Shown here: in pieces, positions 1 through 11,164 of the stretch
How positions within the stretch are numbered: the first letter of the stretch is position 1
Layout: the number at the start of each line of letters is the position of its first letter
Assembly: GCA_025765615.1 (NCBI GenBank)
Contig: JAIVFJ010000110.1
Coordinates: forward strand, 1 to 64,000
Length of the DNA: 64,000 nucleotides
Direction: 5' to 3'
Source: Zopfochytrium polystomum
Lineage: Eukaryota; Chytridiomycota; Chytridiomycetes; Chytridiales; Chytridiaceae
Notes under the pieces: model-generated
What the model saw: the letters and a program-made list of their open reading frames with translations, nothing else
What the model was told of the DNA's origin: nothing
Databases searched by the model: none
Position numbers and translations under genes: made by a program

Positions 1-1108
1 AAAGGAAGGAGAGAGGGAGAGGCAATAACCTTACGTGTTCGCGCGTCGCGCCGACCCGCTCCTCACTCATCGCTCACTCACTCACTCAGTCACTCTCGAC
101 TCCCCCTTGGCTCAGTCGCACACCCAGACTAGCTCTCGGCCCGCTCTCTCGATCTCTCGATCTCTCTTTCACCAGAGAGGTAAGGGAGGTAAGGGTGTGG
201 GCAAGGGCTCGCTCTAACAAAAAGGGAAGGAGGGAAGCAGTGTAGTCGGGGCCAAGCAGGAATCGGACTGAAGCAGGAACGAACAGGGGAACACACACCC
301 ACGCACACTCACACACACACACACACACTCTCTCTCTCTCTCTCCTTCTATTCCCATCTTGTCAATCCCTCCCCACGCCTGTCTCTTTGTCGGACTTGCC
401 TGCCGTCCGTCTCTCTCCTCCTTTCGCCGCAGGCCGGACGCACGTAGGCGGTGGGGATGGATGGGTTGTGTGTGGGTGGTTGAGTTCGGCGAGAGAGTTT
501 GGGGTGAAAGGCCGTCGAGGCGCGTCGCAGGAGCCCGCTGTCGGTCGTTCGTTTTTTTCCGGTCCAAGGATCGTAAATAAACAAACAAGAGCGAAAACAA
601 AAAACAAAAAACAAAAACAAAAACAAATTCAAAAACAAAAACAGCAAAAATAAACAATCAAACAACCCCAGACATCCAAAACAAACAAAAAATACAAGCA
701 AAACAAACAAAAACAAACAAACAAACAACAAAACAAACAAACCGCCAAATTGGGGGGGGAGAGAGCTTGAACCGCCCACAATTATTTAGAAAGAACAGGA
801 AAAAAAGTGGAGGGCTGAACCATTTTTAATTGGCGATGCGGTGATGAAATTTTTTTTCTTTCTTTCCGAGACAAATGCAAAAGGAACAAAAAATAAGCAA
901 AAACCACAAAGAAAATTTTTTGTTTTGCTTGCTGTTTTGTATGTGTATAAATAAATAATTTACATTTCTTTTTGTTTTTCCTCAGGCAAACGCAATTCTT
1001 TCCGTTTTAGTTTTGGTTGTGCGTAATCGATCTGGTTCTGAACCCACATGATTTGATGGGACACACCTGCGTTCAAAAATTCACGTGAAGGCAGGCGCCT
1101 TCTGGTGT
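1..1108. other. Intergenic low-complexity DNA
   Basis: No gene is supported here. The stretch holds CT/CA-rich tracts (about 300-350), a long A-rich AAAC-type tract (about 590-760) and AT-rich DNA up to the 3' end of the histidinol phosphatase gene. Open frames across it are only low-complexity translations. Confidence 0.6.
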
Positions 1109-2213
1109 TCACGTTCTCCAGAACCGGTCGCGCAGGACGTGAGCCTGCCGCCGCACCGCCGTCCTCGCCGTCCTCGTCGTCGTCGTCAGTGTCCCCGCCG
1201 CCGTGGCCGCCGCCGCCGCCGGAGCCGCTGAATCCTTACCGTAGTCGTCGTCATCATCGTCCAGCGCGGGGAGAAGGCAGAACACCTCGCGCACGCCCAG
1301 CTCCACTTCCAGGTACGTCCGCAGCGCGCCGTAGTTGAGCCCGACCGCAAAAGGCCCGTGGCTGTCGTCCGACAGCGTGAAGCGCACGCCGAGCTCACTG
1401 AGCCGCTGTTAAAATTTACAGTGTTGTGTGTGCGGATCAAGGTGAGAAATAGAAGAAAAAAAGACAAGAAAAAAAAAAAGAACACCACTTTCTCACCTTC
1501 GCAATGTCCCGCTGCGGGTACGGATCGACGAGGCCGTCCGACAGGAGCGCGGCCGTGTTGATTTCGACCAGCCCGCCGTAGTTGGCGATGCAGCGGGCGT
1601 TGCGATCGATGCGGGCCCAGCACGCCTGCGACAGCGGGTGGGCGGGGCGCAGCGCGCGGCAGAGATCAAAGTGGCCTACGACGGCGGGGCGCAGCGCGAG
1701 AAGCATGGCGTGCTGGTCGTCAAAGTAGCGGCGGAACACTAGCTCGGTGGGCGCCGCTTCTTCTTCTTCTTCCTTCAAGCCGCCGCCGCCCGCCGCCGCC
1801 GCGGCCTCCGCACGCGCGTAGCCGTCCTCATCGTCGATGGGAAACCCCATGCAGTGGTGGACCGATCCGACCAGGTAATCGAGGTCGTCGGCCCAGGCGC
1901 GCATAGTCTGGACCGATCCGTCGTCAATCCACTCCGTTTCCCCACCGACGAGGACGGCGATGCGATGTGCGTATTCGCGCTGGAGGCGGCGTGCCTCGGC
2001 GACGTAACCTCCGAAGCGGGAGTGGAGGGCGGGGACGTCGAGGCCGGCTTCGAGCTCGTCGGGGTAGAGGTGTTGCGGGCGGTCGCGTGGCATGTGCTCG
2101 GAGAGGCCGATGGCGGAGAAGCCGCGGGCGAGGGCGGACTGCACGACGGACTCGAGGGAGCCTTCCGCGTGGGTGCAGAACTCTCCAGAGTGCGAGTGCA
2201 TGGTGAAGGGCAT
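1109..2213 (-). CDS. HIS2: Histidinol-phosphatase, PHP family (HIS2-like)
   Basis: Dephosphorylates L-histidinol phosphate to histidinol in histidine biosynthesis; cytosolic in fungi. Two exons: 2213-1497 and 1405-1109, with a 91-nt intron starting GTGAGA and ending AACAG, phase 0. The start MPFTMHSHSGEF carries the HxH metal ligands of PHP phosphoesterases. Further PHP features are GLSEHMPRD, VGGETEWID, LVGSVHHCMG, VGHFDLCR and VEINTA, and exon 2 gives the terminal FTLSDDSHGP metal motif followed by VGLNYGALRTYLE, typical of eukaryotic His2. An acidic and Gly/Ala insert (about residues 135-155) is unusual. The 3' end is uncertain: after a six-Asp run there is a possible further donor (GTAAGG) near 1241, and the tail as read is low complexity to the stop at 1109. 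Confidence 0.88.
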
Positions 2214-3043
2214 TTTTCTTATCTTTCTTTGTTTATTTACTTATTTTTTTTCTCTTGTTTGGTGAGCAAAGAAACTCGGCCCCTGCGTCCCGATGCGGCG
2301 TGTCGACAAGACGCATCCAAGCCATCATCATCGAGCGCAGCGATGCCGGCGGCCGCAAGGGATACACGCTTAACCCGATATGATCGTCGATGGCTCGGGG
2401 GGGCGGGGGCGCGCTCGCTGACATCGGCAGCCAGCTGCTTTTGGCGCGCTGTGGACGTACGCAGTGAGTGCCTGCAAGTGATTCTCACACCACTTGGCGT
2501 CCAGAATGTTGCGACGGTGCCAGGGTTGGGGGGGAGAGCGGCTGCTCTGCCAACAGTCTGCCAGCCGTCCCGGTTCTTTTCGTTGCTTTTTTTTCTCGCC
2601 TTCTCGACGGCACCTCGCGTCCCCGAACACGCGTGGTAAGACAAAAAAAAAAAAAAAAAAAAAAAAAAGAGAGAGGAGAGACTGTCTGCTATGCCTGCAC
2701 CCTCCTTCTCTCTCTCTCTCTCAGTCTCAAACCAACAAACAGCTCAGCAACTCCAAATGTGCTCCGCCGCACAACTCAAACGCAGTAAGAAATGCTCCCT
2801 CCGCGCACACGAAAAAAGACTGTGCTCACTGAATCCCAAACTACCAGAATCTCTGAGCGCATCCCAATATTGGCATCGACCTTTGGCTCTTACACACGTT
2901 GCGTGTGTGTGTGTGTGTGTGTGTGTGGGTGAGAAAAAAGGGATCGAGCAACACGCAAACGGAAAACAAGAAAAAAACAAAGTCGTTCCGAAATGAAAAA
3001 CAACCTCCATGGTTAAATTGCTTAAATGGGTGGGGTCTGTCTG

Positions 3044-3077
<34 letters not shown>

Positions 3078-3290
3078 CACATCTGTCTCCCGTGCATTCT
3101 CCTCCAAGGAATGCACTTCCAAATGCGGCAAGGTGGCGCGCGGCGCAACGCGCAAACACCAATCGGAAGCGAACAAGAGGAAAAAGTTATATTAAATTTT
3201 TGAAGATTCGGGAGAGATCTTGAGCGTGCCCGATTGACTGACTGCAGTGGACAGACGGGCAAAAAGACAGAGAAAGAGAGAGATAGAGAA

Positions 3291-3321
<31 letters not shown>

Positions 3322-3622
3322 CAGAAGAGGCCCCCCGCTTTCAAAGTAGTAGGTGAAGCAGAAACAAACAAACAGCGAGGTGCGTGCAGCCCTGTCTTTC
3401 CTGCCTTCTTCCCCGCCTTTCCCCGCCCTCCTCTACCCCTTTTGCGCACCCTCTTTCCTCGCGTCCAGCTCGCCCAAACCGTGCCCGCGTGAGCCCGCAC
3501 CCCAAAAAACGACGCTGAGCTTTCCTACGTGGGGATTTTAAGGACCCCCTCCCTCACTCGACTCTTTCGTGTGCGGAAATCGTCTGGTCTGTCCCTTCTC
3601 TCTCTCGCTAGCCAAACAAAAA
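2214..3622. other. Intergenic with microsatellites
   Basis: Divergent promoter region between the histidinol phosphatase and the subtilase. It holds poly-A (about 2642-2668), CT runs (2707-2722, 3051-3077), a TG run (2901-2928) and a GA-rich tract (3266-3327). The last 200 bases are pyrimidine-rich, as is common upstream of fungal start codons. No gene seen. Confidence 0.6.
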
Positions 3623-6600
3623 ATGGTGCTCCTCGCAACCGCCATCGCCGTGGCCTCCGCGCTGGCTCTGGCGTCATCGACCTCGGCCCAGAGCCCACGG
3701 TTCGGCGCAAGCGGTCGCAACGTGCGGCTCGCCCCGCGCGACGTCTCCACGCAGCAGAAGCAGAAGCAGGACGCGGTTGCTTCCCCTGCCATGGCCCTGG
3801 TCGAGCTGAGCCCCGGCGCGTCGTGTGCCCAGAGCATCGAGGACGCCCTCTCGGCAGTGAAGGCGGCGGGCTGTGCAGAACGCACAAGGACGGACACTTC
3901 GTTGTTCTGCGGGTTTTCGTTTTCCTGCGGCAAGGGAGTCGTCGGTGCGTTGTTTTCAGCTCGTTGCCTTTTTCTTTTACCCACCGCCTCGCCTTATTCA
4001 TCTCACCTTATGCGCTCTCTCCCTTTTCCTTCGGCGCCGGTTTGAAATTTCTTACCTCCCCCTTCCTCCCTCACATCCAGCCGCCGACGTTGTGGCCGGA
4101 CTCAAGCTCTCTGTCGTAAATCAATATCCGGTGACCAGGCGCGCGGCCCCTGCGTCCGACCAAGCCCAGATTCGAAACGACGCGGCCCCCCTCGAAGCGA
4201 TCCACTCCTTGACGGGCGTCAACCAGGCGCGGTCCAAGCTCGGCCTGACCGGAAAGGGCGTGAAGATCGCCATCCTCGACAGCGGCGTCTACTACAAGCA
4301 CCCGGCCCTCGGCGGCTGCTTTGGCGCCGGCTGCAAGGTCTCGTTTGGTTACGACCTTGTCGACTTCTCCAGCGACCCAATCGACAACTGCAGCAAAGGC
4401 TCTCGCGGCACGCACATTGCTGGGATTATCGCGGGAAACGCGCTAAATATCACGGACAGTGCGTTCCAACCGGCCTTCGCGTGGACCGGCGTGGCGCCCG
4501 GCGCTCAGATTGGCGCGTACAGGATTTTCGGATGCTTTGCTTCCGATGCCGATTTCGATTTTGTCAGCGACGACATTCTCACGTCAGCCCTTTACCGAGC
4601 GGCGGCCGATGGAGCTGACATTATACTGGTTGGGTGAGTTTCCTCAATTGCTACCATTTCGCTGTTGATGTGAATACAAAACGAAACTGAACGAACCACA
4701 TTTTGCTTGATAACATAGCGAGGTCAGCGAAACCTCGTACCCCGACTCGCCCGACGCTGCAGCTGTAGACCGCATCAGCGCTGCCGGTGGGTTTTGACTA
4801 GATTAATTTCTGAAACCTGGCTAACGCATCGCGTATGCTGTCCATGAAGGCCTCTTGGTGGTTTCGTCCTATGGTGATCACGGATCGTCTGGCTTCATGG
4901 TTGGTGGCAACCCCGGAGGCGCTTCAAACGCTTTTGGTGTTGTGAGGTCAGTTAGTTGCCGTATCGAGCGATCTCGCTCGCAGTGAACCATTCTCACCTG
5001 TTTCTGGCAACAGTTTCGACAACCTCGATTCGGCAATGCCCACTATGACGGTCGACGGTGTAGAATTCCCTTGGGTTCCAGACACTGTGAATGGCTCCTT
5101 TGCGCAGCCAACTGAGACCTTGGATATTTTTGTCAATGACCCGAACGCGATTGTCAACGATGTCAACAATGATGGCTGCACGGCCATCGGCAGCGGGGCA
5201 AAGGGAAAGACGGTGCTTCTCCGCTATTCTTCAGTGTGTGGCTCCAGGAGACAGATCAGGTATGTTGCCACTTTCTCTTCTATTCGTGTATTTTTGGTCG
5301 CTTGATGAATCCTTACTCGTCCAATCTGCAGGAACGCCGCAACCGTCGGAGCGAAAAGCGTCCTTATGTACATTCCAACTGATCCCCTCCTGCCACGAAG
5401 CGACGCTGGCAGGCCGGCGACTGCTTACACCACCGAGCGCGCTGCTGCGGCCATTATCGCATCGAGTTCGAAAAACGTGGTTCTCACGCAAAAGGTTCAG
5501 CAGTTCCCCGTCGCGACGGCCGGAACTGTCTCGTCCTTTTCTTCCCCCGGCCTCGACGCGGAACTCAACATCAAGCCCGACATTGGCGCCATCGGTTCGC
5601 CCGTTTACTCCTGCATCTCGCCCTCGTACCAGCAAAAATCGCGTACTCCGTACGCAGCGTACTCGAGCTCGACAGCGGCCGCAGCCTACCTTGCCGGCAC
5701 TCTTGCGCTGTACTTGGAAGCAAAGGGAAAATCGAACTTCCAGGCGGTCCGCACCGCGTTCCAGAACACTGCGACCCCGTCCATGATGTACAAGAGCAAC
5801 TTTGTTGACACTGTTGCGCGGCAGGGAGCCGGCCTTGTGAACGTGTACAATGCCATTACGACGCGGACCGTCATCAGCCCGCCGGTTCTCGCTCTGAACG
5901 ACACTGTGAACATGAAGCGCACGCACTACTCGATCACTCTGACCAACAAGAACAGCCAAGACGTGACTTACAACTTCTCCAACGTTCCGGCAGCCACCGT
6001 TTACATGTACAACGGGTTGCAGGAGTACATTCAACCAGCGGTGACGACTACGTACACTGCCGACTATGCGACCCTCGTCTTTGGAAACAAGCAACAGGCC
6101 GTGTTTACCACGCTGGTGAAAGCCGGTGCATCCCTCGCGGTCAACATTGACATTACCCAGCCGACCGTCGACCAAACGCGCTATCCCATTTACTCTGGAT
6201 ACATCAGAGTCACAAACGACGTCGACGACTCTGTTACCAACGTTCCCTATGCAGGTATGGCTGGCGACTGGGAACAAGCCGCGGTGGTCGCTCGTACCAA
6301 ATCAACCAGCGGCTTCCTCGACCCTGATACGTTCGAGCCAATCCCGCCCAGCTCGGATCCGTGGAACCTGACCGAGCACTCCATTTCGGTGTTCCCAAGA
6401 GTCGCATCCAAAACGCGGTTGCTCACAGTCGACGCGGTGTACGCGGGCAAGAACCAGACGGTGAAAAATCAGCTGAACAAGCTTGGCATCGGCCACAGCA
6501 GCACCGTGGGCTACCTCGCTTCGCCCACTGCAACTTGCGACGACGACGGCAATTGCCGTGATTATTTCTTCTCTTTTTACCAAGAGTGGTCTCACGCGAC

Positions 6601-6790
6601 TTTTTCGATTGGATTTGACTGGAATGGCGATGTCAACATCAAGCCTCTGGCTGACAGCCCGACGGCCATCAAGCTCCCCGCTGGCGATTACACGCTCCGG
6701 ATACGCGCGCTCCGGCACTTTGCGTCCACCCGCCACATTGGCGACAGCGACTTTGATTCTTATGAACAGACCTTCACAATTGTATACTGA
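3623..6790 (+). CDS. Secreted subtilase-like protein (S8), predicted catalytically dead
   Basis: Six exons: 3623-3944, 4081-4633, 4719-4786, 4850-4946, 5014-5259, 5332-6790; all junctions are GT..AG and keep frame, giving about 914 residues. A signal peptide (MVLLATAIAVASALALASS) and an I9-type propeptide precede an S8 domain. The Asp region is intact (IAILDSGVYYKHPALGG, Asp about 174). At the His site the family motif GHGTHVAG reads SRGTHIAG, so the catalytic His is Arg (about 216). At the Ser site GTSMATPYVAG reads SSTAAAAYLAG, so the nucleophile is Thr (about 543). The oxyanion region reads SSYGDHGSSG, without the usual AGN. A long C-terminal domain follows, as in fungal minor extracellular proteases. 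The open frame and precise splicing argue for a maintained gene, so it may be a pseudoenzyme with a binding or inhibitory role. A decayed relative lies at 17,062-17,760. Confidence 0.9.
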
Positions 6791-7797
6791 TATTTCTGCG
6801 GAGTCCATGTTATGTTTCCGACCTGGGAGGTTGCCTCCCATGCATGCATTGCTGCCATCATGTATTCAGCAATCAAGATATTATTAGCCCATTTCTTTAT
6901 GCCTTTCTTTTATCCGTGCTGAACTTTTCTTTCTGCTGGACTTTTTCTTCAGGGGAAACCTCGGTACATGCCGTTTCTTCCCATTTCCCCAATCCTAAGC
7001 TCCCTTTTCAGATCGTATTATTTCTTCTTTGTTGTTAGAAGTGTATGACTCCGGCCAGTTCCGCGAGACTGTTGACTTCTGCGCTCCCTCCGATCGCCAA
7101 GAATCACCTTTCGTTCTTGGCACGCAAGCCCATCCCTCTCCTCTCCTCTCCCGCTGGTTTCATGTAGCCTCGTGTTTAACTGGATCGTTCCCGCAACCCC
7201 GTTCCCACCCTGCTCCTAGACTCTCTCTCTTCTCTCCCCTTTTTCCCTCCGACCCTCTTTTTCGTTCCGGCCCGTTTCCCTTTTTCTCGCCTTCCTTCAA
7301 CCAGCGCCCAGTCTTGTTTCGTTCGTCGGCCGACCCTCATTGAAAACACTCCCTCCCTCTTTGGGACTGTCTCTGCGCCCGTCTCCTCGAGTGGCGCGAG
7401 GCTAAGCGGGGAGGAAGGTGGGGACAGGCCGAAGCCTTTTTGTCCGCAACAACAAATCAGCGGGGAGCAAAGAAGGAAAAATAGTCAAGTCGCGAATTCT
7501 CGACAAAACCGTTGCACCTTTTCGCCGGCGGTCTTTCGCACTCCTTATTGCTCCCCTGTGGCTCGGTATTTACGTCGTCGTCAAAAAACTTGGAAGTTAC
7601 CCACGGTGGCAGGGTGCCGGTTCAAACGCCCGAATGGAAGCTGGTTTGGACATGCCTTGTCAGTGGTTAAGAATCCAACCAACCCATCATCCACAAAAAG
7701 AAATCATTGAACCCAGAACCTTCTTTTCTTCTGCAACAGGAAAAAAACCCCACAACACAAAACCCCACCAAACCAGCAGCAAGCCATCCCCACAAAA
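6791..7797. other. Intergenic region
   Basis: 3' flank of the subtilase and promoter of COX9. It is CT-rich around 7130-7300, with AT-rich A-tracts just before the COX9 start. Weak ORFs here have no recognisable domain. Confidence 0.55.
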
Positions 7798-8004
7798 ATG
7801 CCGTCCGCGATCGCTCCCATCACCGGCCGCTTCAAGTCGCGCGTCATCCGCGACCTCTTCATCTCGGTCCCGGCCGGCACCGCCTTTGGCGCCTGGTACT
7901 GGTACGGCTACCACGTGCCGGCCATCCAAAAGTACAAGGCCTACGACGCTCAGGTCGCCGCGGACGTCAAGGAGATCCACGACGCTTTCAACGCTTCAAA
8001 GTGA
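7798..8004 (+). CDS. COX9: Cytochrome c oxidase subunit 7A (COX9-like)
   Basis: A 68-residue single-exon gene. The order IAPITGRFKSRV, then a hydrophobic segment (DLFISVPAGTAFGAWYWYGY), then HVPAIQKYKAYDAQV matches fungal COX9 (mammalian VIIa-like): a short matrix N-terminus, one inner-membrane helix and a charged tail after the conserved Y-G-x-HVPA. It is a small nuclear-encoded structural subunit of respiratory complex IV. The ATG follows an A-rich leader (CACAAAAATG). The length fits the family, usually about 55-70 residues. Identification rests on motif recall, not alignment. Confidence 0.85.
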   Translation: MPSAIAPITGRFKSRVIRDLFISVPAGTAFGAWYWYGYHVPAIQKYKAYDAQVAADVKEIHDAFNASK

Positions 8005-8641
8005 AAAAAAGGGGGGGACGAGTGCCATACGATTCTTCAAGGATGTAGTAGGAGGGTTGGGGGGGGGGGATGGCGGGATCTGCGAGACCTGGGGGGCGGG
8101 TTGGTGTAGACGGAGGAGGGGGGAGGGCGATCGCTTGCGATTTGGGGGGAGGATGGTGGCGGAACGAGGGTTGGTTAGCGATCTGTTCTCCTTTTGAGCA
8201 AAAAACCATGTCAACATGAGTCAGTCCGTGTCGGCCCCTCACCCTTCCCCTCAAATCCAATCACTTTCTTCTGCTTTCTTGTGTGAAGGGGGTGACTGTT
8301 TCGTCCAAATGAGCGGAGTGCATCTTGCACGTCGCTCCTTTGGTGCACCCCCTTCCCTTCCGCATCCAATCGCATTCAATGAAAGCCCAATCAACGATGG
8401 CTGAAGGAAGTCGCACTGCAGCCTTTTTTTTCCAATACGCGGGGGGTGATTTTGGCCCTCTTAGTTTGCACGTGCCTGTCTTACCTTCTCTCCTTTGCAC
8501 TGTCATTTCATTCCTTTTATTTTTCATCGTCATTCGCCATGGGCTCACAGATTCTTGTCCAGTCATGATATTTACATGCAAGGGGGCTCGTGGGAGGCAC
8601 CTTAGAAAAGGTCTTGCTTGATCCAGCTCGGGTACTCCTCC

Positions 8642-8673
<32 letters not shown>

Positions 8674-9100
8674 CAGTGAGAAGTCTGTAAATATTTATTC
8701 CACAACATGAAGTGCACAGGGACATGCTACTGATGTTACATTGTTTCTTGTTTTTTTTTCACTTTTTCCTATTTCTTTTCTTGTCCTGCTGTTTCCGTCT
8801 GCTGGTCGCGGCTTTCATTTTTCGGCTGCTTGGTTCCCGCGTCGCGCACATGCTCGATTGCGTAACAATGAAAAGAAGAGAAAAAAAATTGTTACACAAT
8901 ACCAACCGCACGCCCTCCTGTTTTCTGTCTCTCGAGTGCGAATAAATTCTCGCGCGCGTGAACTGCGCGCTTTTCCCTTTCCTCCTCCTCCACCTTCACC
9001 CGGCTTGCCCTCCCCCACATCATCCATCGCAACCCACACAACCCCCCTCATCGCGGCGTCGGGCCTCCTCTCCTCCTTCTCCCCATTCCTGGCCCACTTG
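8005..9100. other. Intergenic region
   Basis: Includes G-rich stretches (8049-8150), a T-run (about 8646-8673) and the CT-rich promoter of the PB1 gene. An open frame runs in from 8741 ahead of the chosen ATG at 9101 but encodes only Pro/Ser/Phe-rich sequence. Confidence 0.5.
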
Positions 9101-10076
9101 ATGGACCCGCTGCCGACGCCCGACGGGCGCCCCTCGTGGACGGCGACGCACGGCGGCGACAGCGCCCTCTCGAGGGCGATGATGGCGCGCGCACACGCCG
9201 CACACGACCCGCCGCCACCGCCGCGCCACTCCACCTCATCCTCTTCTCTGTCTTCCTCTGCTTCCAATTCTTCCTCCGTATCGCAGGCGACTCACCGTGC
9301 GATCAGCAACAACAACAACAGCAACAGCAACAACGGCAGCGTGCGGGGTGCTCAGCAACTCGGCCACCCTCCGCTGTCCGTCCCGCCGCCGCCCTTGGTA
9401 ACTTATCCCGCACACCAACAACAACAGCAGCAGCAGCAGCAGCAGCAGCGGCAGCAGCGGCAACAGCATGATCAGCAGTTCCAACTGCTGGCGCCTCATT
9501 TTGATCTGCCACCGGTGCATCAACAGCGGCGGGCGGCGTCGCTAGAATACAGGAACAACCAACAATACCAACAATACCAGCAAGAACAACTACAACAACA
9601 ACAGCAACAAGATCAACCCTACCAGCACCACCACCAGCCCGCCGCAGCCGCGCCATGGATCTCGTCCAACTCGACGACGGCCACAACAGCAAGCGCGTCG
9701 TCGACGGAGGCGGTGTCGGTGGTGTTCCACGACAAGCGGGAGAATCTCCGGTACACGATCCGCGTCCGCGCGGCGGACGGGTACTCTGCGCTCACGGACG
9801 CGGTGCGGGCGCGGTTGGGCTTGCCGCCGGGCGCGCAGTTCAAGCTGCAGTTTGAGAAGGAGGAGGGCGAGAGGTTTGTTCTCACGCCCGACGACGATTT
9901 GGAGGACGTTTTGGCGGAGCCCGCGGGTGGCGCCGGAAAGAGGAAGGGAGGGGGCAGGATGAAGTTTGATGTGAGTAATGTGCGAAGTGTGTGTGGGTGT
10001 GAGTGTGTGGGTGTGTGGGAGTGTGGGTGTGTGGTGAGGTCTGGCGGAGGAGGGGAGTCGGACAGACAGACAGACA

Positions 10077-10118
<42 letters not shown>

Positions 10119-10940
10119 CAGAGAGCTCATTCATGGATTGTGGGCCAGTCATGCGTGCATGCATGGGATGGGCGTGAGAACGGGGGGAGAGAGAGAGAGA
10201 GCGAGAGAGAGAGAGAGAGCGTGGTGCCACCAGTCCAAGTGCTGCCCGCCTCCCTATTTCTGACTGATGCTTTTCGCATTACCCAAAAAAAAAACACACA
10301 CTCTCTCGCTCTCGAAAAAAAAAAAATGTCATCCCAGGTTGTCTTTGACGAAGCTGCGTCCGCTCCACCGTCCGTGGTGCGGCCTCCCCCTGGCCTGTCA
10401 TTGCGGACGCTACCGCCGCCGCAAGAGCAGGACTCCGTGCTTCCTCCCAACAGAGTGAGGGCGAGTACGTCTACCCCTCCCCCTCCTCCTCCTTCGCCGT
10501 CGCCACCACTCAACCGCGGCCTCTTTGCCGTCGGCAACACGGACAACACGCCCGAAGCGCGGCTTTGGGCGCCCTCTCCATCGAACAACATCAGGGCGGC
10601 GTCCGCCTCGCCCGCTCTTCCCGCCGCCTCTCTGCAGCACACCCTCCGGTCCCGCTCCCTGTCATCACCGCTTTCGCCCATGTATCTTCCCACGACGCCA
10701 CTCTCCTCGCCGCCCTCCTTCTTCAACATTGAGTTCTACTACAGATCCGAGCGCCACCGCATCAAGGCTGGCACTGACGCCCCCTTTGACGCCGTTCTCA
10801 GGTCCATCAAAGAGCGTCTCGGGGCGGAAGTAGCACTCAAGGTCACTTACAAGGATCCGGCCGACGGTGACGTTTGTGTCCTTGGTCCTGATCGCAGTTT
10901 TTTCGAGGTCGTTACTGCTGGATATAAAATTGAGGTCAAG
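9101..10940 (+). CDS. Tandem PB1-domain protein, Gln/Ser-rich
   Basis: Exon 1 (9101-9970) starts MDPLPTPDGRPSW, runs through Ser, Asn and long Gln tracts (residues 65-180), then a PB1-like ubiquitin fold (VVFHDKRENLRYTIRV ... FKLQFEKEEGERFVLTPDDDLEDVL). A phase-0 donor (GTGAGT) joins 10338, where VVFDEAASAPP continues into a Pro/Ser-rich linker and a second PB1-like domain (IEFYYRSERHRIKA ... YKDPADGDVCVLGPDRSFFEVV, about 10729-10935). PB1 domains pair with each other in signalling scaffolds; partners are unknown here. The intron holds a GA microsatellite. The 3' end is open: reading through gives a basic tail to a stop at 11228, while a donor at 10941 (GTGAGG) could splice onto the TIR region downstream. 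The alternative is therefore that this is the N-terminal part of the next gene. Confidence 0.7.
10080..10114. repeat. (GA)n microsatellite inside PB1-gene intron
   Basis: A pure GA run, with a second GA-rich stretch at about 10189-10220, lies within the 367-nt intron of the PB1 gene. Confidence 0.8.
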
Positions 10941-11164
10941 GTGAGGGGGTTTGTTTTTGTCGCAAGGTCGAATCTTCTATTCATTGATTTTGATTGCCGC
11001 ACGACAAAGCGAGTCGGCCCCGAGAGAAAACTAGTTCGAAGTCGATCAAAACGATCGAAAGCAATCATCCCCGCGTCGCTGAAAGGTAAAACTGGAGAGG
11101 AATCTTCAAACGAAGCGTCGGTTCTAATCCACTCAATGTCATGGTCATGTAACAAGGCGGGTGG

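Noticed and set aside
5231..6277. Minus-strand ORF of 348 codons opposite the subtilase
   Set aside because: Shadow of a well-supported S8 exon; no recognisable sequence.
7590..7680. GGTTCAAAC motif resembling a tRNA T-loop
   Set aside because: No matching D arm, anticodon arm or acceptor stem can be folded around it.
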